Below, one piece after another: positions 6,598-8,988 of a stretch of 8,988 nucleotides of DNA. A program made the position numbers and the translations under genes. Each line of letters opens with the position of its first letter. The first letter of the stretch is position 1. The DNA comes from Promethearchaeia archaeon. Lineage in GTDB: Archaea; Asgardarchaeota; Lokiarchaeia; Sigyniarchaeales; SOKP01. The stretch lies in NCBI GenBank assembly GCA_029856445.1, contig JAHQWY010000136.1, positions 1 through 8,988 on the forward strand, read 5' to 3'. Under the pieces are notes generated by a model. The model was given only the letters and a program-made list of their open reading frames with translations. It ran no database searches and was not told the DNA's origin.

Positions 6598-7705
6598 ATT
6601 TTTTTTCTAAATTCTTTTTGGTAAGACAATATAATGGCCCTGTTCTCATTATTGTCAAGCAAGAATTACAACTTATACATTTCGCTGGTGAAGTATCACC
6701 ACTTTTCCAGCGATTAGGTAAATCAGGTTCATATATCAACGGTCGGCACATCGAGATGAAATCTGCATGACCATCACGTACTATTTTCTCTGCAGAGACG
6801 GGATTTTTTATTCCTCCCACTAAAATTAATTTTGATTTCTTTATGAGTGGCTTTATAATTTTGGCTGTAGGTAAAAAGTAATTCTCGTCCTCAGATGATT
6901 TAATCATTTTACAAGGATAAGGATTTCTATGGGTTAATTGGCTTTCATAAATCCCTCCACTAGGTTCAATCGCATCATAACCAGTATTAGCAAGAATCTG
7001 TGCTATTTTTGAACTCGTATCTAATGTAAGCCCTCCCGGTACTGAATCTTCGGTTTGGAGTTTAATTGTTATAGGAAATTTTTTTCCAAGCTCATCTCTA
7101 ATTTGGTTGAAGATTTCTACTAGAATTCTAGCCATATTTTCAACACTTCCCCCAAATTCATCCTTACGTCTGTTTGTATAAGGTGAAACGAAGTTACTAA
7201 GAAGATACCCATGAGACGAATGGAGTTGGACCATATCATATCCGCATTCATAAGAACGAATAGCAGTTTCTTTAAACTTTTTAATTAAGTCATAAATCTC
7301 TTCTGTACTTAATTCTCTTGGGGTTAAACCTGTTGTCTTTTCAGGGATCGGAGAAGGTGCGACAGGGGTAAATTTTGGATGCTCACATTGCCGTCCTAGA
7401 TGAACAATCTGTATTGCTAACTTAACATCTGGTTGATCATGAACTAATTTAACTAATTTTTTGTGTCCTGGGATATAGGAATCATTATCTAATCGAAGTT
7501 GATATGGACTTCCTGTTGCACTCGGATCTATTCCCGTAAATCCAGTGATAATTAACCCTGTTCCACCACGTGCTAATTCATCATACATATCAAGTATTTT
7601 TTGGCCTACATAGCCATATTTTTCAGCTCTATGCTCAAAAGTGGCGGATCTGACAATTCTATTCTTAATTTCTACATTTCCAATTTTTTGCGGGCTATAA
7701 AGCAT
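6587..7705 (-). CDS. Old Yellow Enzyme-family NAD(P)H:flavin oxidoreductase with C-terminal Cys cluster
   Basis: The protein has 372 residues from the ATG at 7705. A TTG 33 bp upstream (7738) is open, but MLYSPQKIGN is the usual family N-terminus. It forms one FMN-binding TIM barrel. The motifs are NRIVRSATFE, an IQIVHLGRQ strand, the pair His162/His165 in LHSSHGYLL, the adjoining SPYTNRRKDEFGGSVENM, VGGI before the phosphate-binding region, and ISMCRPLIYEPDLPNRW near the end. Four cysteines follow (343, 346, 349 and 360, in CISCNSC...LYC) and resemble the [4Fe-4S] ligands of 2,4-dienoyl-CoA reductase and trimethylamine dehydrogenase relatives, with slightly shorter spacings. Those enzymes have an extra flavin/NAD(P)-binding half (about 650-700 residues in all). 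That half is missing here, so electrons may come from a partner. Likely chemistry is reduction of an activated C=C bond; the substrate is unknown. It is transcribed alone, towards the methyltransferase. Confidence 0.88.
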   Translation of the reverse strand: MLYSPQKIGNVEIKNRIVRSATFEHRAEKYGYVGQKILDMYDELARGGTGLIITGFTGIDPSATGSPYQLRLDNDSYIPGHKKLVKLVHDQPDVKLAIQIVHLGRQCEHPKFTPVAPSPIPEKTTGLTPRELSTEEIYDLIKKFKETAIRSYECGYDMVQLHSSHGYLLSNFVSPYTNRRKDEFGGSVENMARILVEIFNQIRDELGKKFPITIKLQTEDSVPGGLTLDTSSKIAQILANTGYDAIEPSGGIYESQLTHRNPYPCKMIKSSEDENYFLPTAKIIKPLIKKSKLILVGGIKNPVSAEKIVRDGHADFISMCRPLIYEPDLPNRWKSGDTSPAKCISCNSCLTIMRTGPLYCLTKKNLEKKSQN

Positions 7706-7746
7706 TTCTAGTTCCAAAATTATCTTCTCCAATTTCAATTGCTCAT

Positions 7747-7754
7747 TAAATATA
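7747..7754 (-). promoter_or_regulatory. Candidate TATA box of the oxidoreductase gene
   Basis: On the - strand it reads TATATTTA, 42-49 bp before the ATG at 7705. Initiation about 25 bp downstream would leave a leader of about 20 nt carrying GGAACTAGAA just before the ATG. This supports the shorter start over the TTG at 7738. Confidence is limited by the base composition. Confidence 0.35.
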
Positions 7755-7802
7755 TCATTTAGAACTTATTATGTAAATAATTTTTCTTTTAGTAAAATGA
7801 AA

Positions 7803-7816
7803 TATGACGAGTCATA
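7803..7816. promoter_or_regulatory. Palindrome TATGAC-GA-GTCATA, possible operator
   Basis: Perfect 6-bp arms with a 2-bp centre lie about 100 bp upstream of the oxidoreductase ATG and about 240 bp before the helicase. Its G/C-containing arms stand out from the surrounding AT-rich DNA. It resembles the site of a small dimeric transcription factor, but none is encoded nearby. Confidence 0.35.
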
Positions 7817-7981
7817 AATATTAATCGATTTGGTTGACAATTTTATTACACAAACCTGTTCTAGACACATTTCTATCGAATTTTTCTAAAAAAGCTTTTT
7901 TGCTACATACATATCTATATAATATGCTGTATTCTATGGAACTCTTATTTCTTCTCAAATTTTATAAGGAAGAGTTTCGAT

Positions 7982-7990
7982 TATATAATT
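7982..7990 (+). promoter_or_regulatory. Candidate TATA box of the NERD-helicase gene
   Basis: TATATAATT lies about 70 bp before the ATG at 8060 and would give a leader of about 50 nt. TTTATAAG (7961-7968) is an alternative. No Shine-Dalgarno is evident directly before the ATG. The assignment is tentative. Confidence 0.25.
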
Positions 7991-8059
7991 ATAATTCAAA
8001 ACACTTAAACTCTTGTTGAAGAGAAAGAATTCAATATTAAAGAAAATATCTTCTGAGTT

Positions 8060-8988
8060 ATGGTAAATTTCCTGTCCAAACCTCCTTCAACGGCAACTGA
8101 TGGAGAGAGGATGTTCTATAATCGAATTTCCAATTTTTTTGACAAACAAAATCATGTAATTGCCTATTTCGAACCCTATATTGGAGATTTACATCCAGAT
8201 TTTGTTGTTCTTTCTCCACTACATGGAATATTAATCGTGGAAGTTAAGGATTACTCCGAAAGATACCTTAAATCTACGCCAAAGACGGGTAAATGGGAGA
8301 GTTTAAAAGATGAAATGTCTATATTTATAGAAAATCCATTTGATCAATTGTATCAATATTGGCGTGCAATAAAAGATCGAATTGGTTATTGTCACTTCTC
8401 TGAAGATGTTTATATCCCAATAACTCGATTAGTAGCATTTAACCAAATCCCAGAAGCTAGTTATGCAGCTGGAGGAATCCGAGCACTTAAACCAAGTAAA
8501 ATTCATGTATGCTTTAAAGAAACGTTAAGGAGAAATGAAAATTTTGAAGAATTTATGATTAACCTTATCCCAGTAAATGCAAATCTTTCTGAAGAGCAAT
8601 TTAGAGTGTTAAGGGCAAATCTTATTCCAACTTGTCGATTACCTGATTTAAAACAAATTGATTTACTTGAATATTTTTCAATTGACGATAGGATAAAGCT
8701 TTTAGACCAAGAACAAGAACATTTGGCAAGAGAAATGGGGGAAGGTCATAGATTAATATTTGGAGTTGCTGGAAGTGGAAAGACAGTGCTTTTAATTGCC
8801 CGTGCAAGAATATTGGCTAAACGACATCCAAATTGGAAGATCCTTATATTATGTTTCAATAAACGATTGAAAATGTTGCTTTTTCACCTATTAAATCCTC
8901 AAGATTATGATGCTGATATTACCATTAATAACTATCATGCATGGGCTAGAAATTATATTCTAAGTGCTGATAATGATTATTCACGAAT
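8060..8988 (+). CDS. NERD nuclease-domain / UvrD-type helicase fusion (3'-partial)
   Basis: The frame runs open from ATG 8060 to the window edge (309 codons). An in-frame TGA at 8054 limits the start, and the later ATG (8111) would remove the conserved Glu16. Residues about 13-130 are a NERD domain: GE (15-16), Asp47 in HPDFVVL and Glu61-Val-Lys63 in ILIVEVKDY, the D...ExK signature of restriction-like nucleases. After a linker comes the Q-motif-like LLDQEQ (214-219), Walker A GVAGSGKT (235-242), the strand ILILCFNKRL (261-270) and motif Ia-like TINNYHAWAR (288-297), typical of superfamily 1 UvrD/Rep-type helicases. Walker B and later motifs lie beyond the edge. The protein probably cuts or processes DNA while moving on it, in repair or in defence against foreign DNA. 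The flanking genes do not decide which, and anything downstream is out of view. Confidence 0.85.
   Translation, partial: MVNFLSKPPSTATDGERMFYNRISNFFDKQNHVIAYFEPYIGDLHPDFVVLSPLHGILIVEVKDYSERYLKSTPKTGKWESLKDEMSIFIENPFDQLYQYWRAIKDRIGYCHFSEDVYIPITRLVAFNQIPEASYAAGGIRALKPSKIHVCFKETLRRNENFEEFMINLIPVNANLSEEQFRVLRANLIPTCRLPDLKQIDLLEYFSIDDRIKLLDQEQEHLAREMGEGHRLIFGVAGSGKTVLLIARARILAKRHPNWKILILCFNKRLKMLLFHLLNPQDYDADITINNYHAWARNYILSADNDYSR

Larger units (their letters stand above)
7706..8059. other. 354-bp intergenic region between divergent genes
   Basis: No convincing gene is present. It must hold the promoters of the oxidoreductase (-) and the NERD-helicase (+). A 61-codon TTG frame at 7834-8019 has no ribosome-binding site or recognisable content and I do not call it. 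Notable sequences are a 14-bp palindrome (7803-7816), the palindrome AATCGATT (7823-7830), TATA-like stretches and a small hairpin CTCTT/AAGAG with a 4-nt loop (8010-8023). Confidence 0.6.

Noticed and set aside
7706..7738. TTG at 7738 as start of the oxidoreductase
   Set aside because: It adds 11 residues before MLYSPQKIGN, which is where this family normally begins; the ATG at 7705 is preferred.
7834..8019. 61-codon TTG-initiated frame in the intergenic region
   Set aside because: No ribosome-binding site, no recognisable motif, and composition like the surrounding non-coding DNA. A tiny membrane protein is not excluded but cannot be supported.
8111..8113. Later ATG as start of the NERD-helicase, preceded by GGAGAGAGG
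   Set aside because: The purine run abuts the ATG with no spacing, and this start would remove the conserved Gly-Glu of the NERD domain.

Overview
The window is AT-rich and gene-dense. It holds eight protein genes, with the first and last cut by the window edges, and no rRNA, tRNA, CRISPR array or insertion sequence that I can recognise. Several traits point to an archaeon: an ADP-forming type acyl-CoA synthetase alpha subunit, TATA-like boxes, T-rich termination tracts without strong GC hairpins, one GTGAT ribosome-binding site, and Lys/Ile/Asn-rich proteins with TTG and GTG starts. The mix of archaeal energy metabolism with bacterial-looking enzymes (a GH127-like glycosidase, an Old Yellow Enzyme relative, an alpha/beta hydrolase) fits a mesophilic Asgard (Lokiarchaeia-like) genome. 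That placement is an inference, not a demonstration.

Left part (1-1694, + strand): the C-terminal part of an NDP-forming acyl-CoA synthetase alpha subunit is followed by a methylmalonyl-CoA epimerase-like VOC protein. Both look like acyl-CoA metabolism. A pyrimidine-rich tract ends this block.

Middle (1766-4744, - strand): an alpha/beta-hydrolase-fold protein sits upstream of a GH127-like protein with 27 bp between them, probably one transcript. The glycosidase keeps the Glu/Cys zinc-thiolate centre. The hydrolase has Ala where the catalytic Ser should be. A 133-bp divergent promoter region with an inverted repeat separates this pair from the next.

Centre-right (4878-6525, + strand): a soluble, probably six-bladed Kelch propeller protein is followed by a SAM-dependent methyltransferase. 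The junction is unusual. The only well-placed ATG overlaps the Kelch stop (TAATG) and lies in the wrong frame, and an A AAA AAG heptamer just after it could restore the methyltransferase frame by a -1 shift. A one-base homopolymer error or a TTG start inside the Kelch gene are the alternatives.

Right part: a single-domain Old Yellow Enzyme-type oxidoreductase with a four-cysteine C-terminus lies on the - strand (6587-7705), convergent with the methyltransferase. A 354-bp intergenic region with a 14-bp palindrome follows. The last gene (8060 to the window edge) is a NERD nuclease-domain/UvrD-type helicase fusion, visible only up to the start of the helicase.

I see no complete new multi-gene system. 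The best leads are the frameshift junction, the hydrolase without its nucleophile, the Kelch-methyltransferase pair and the truncated NERD-helicase.
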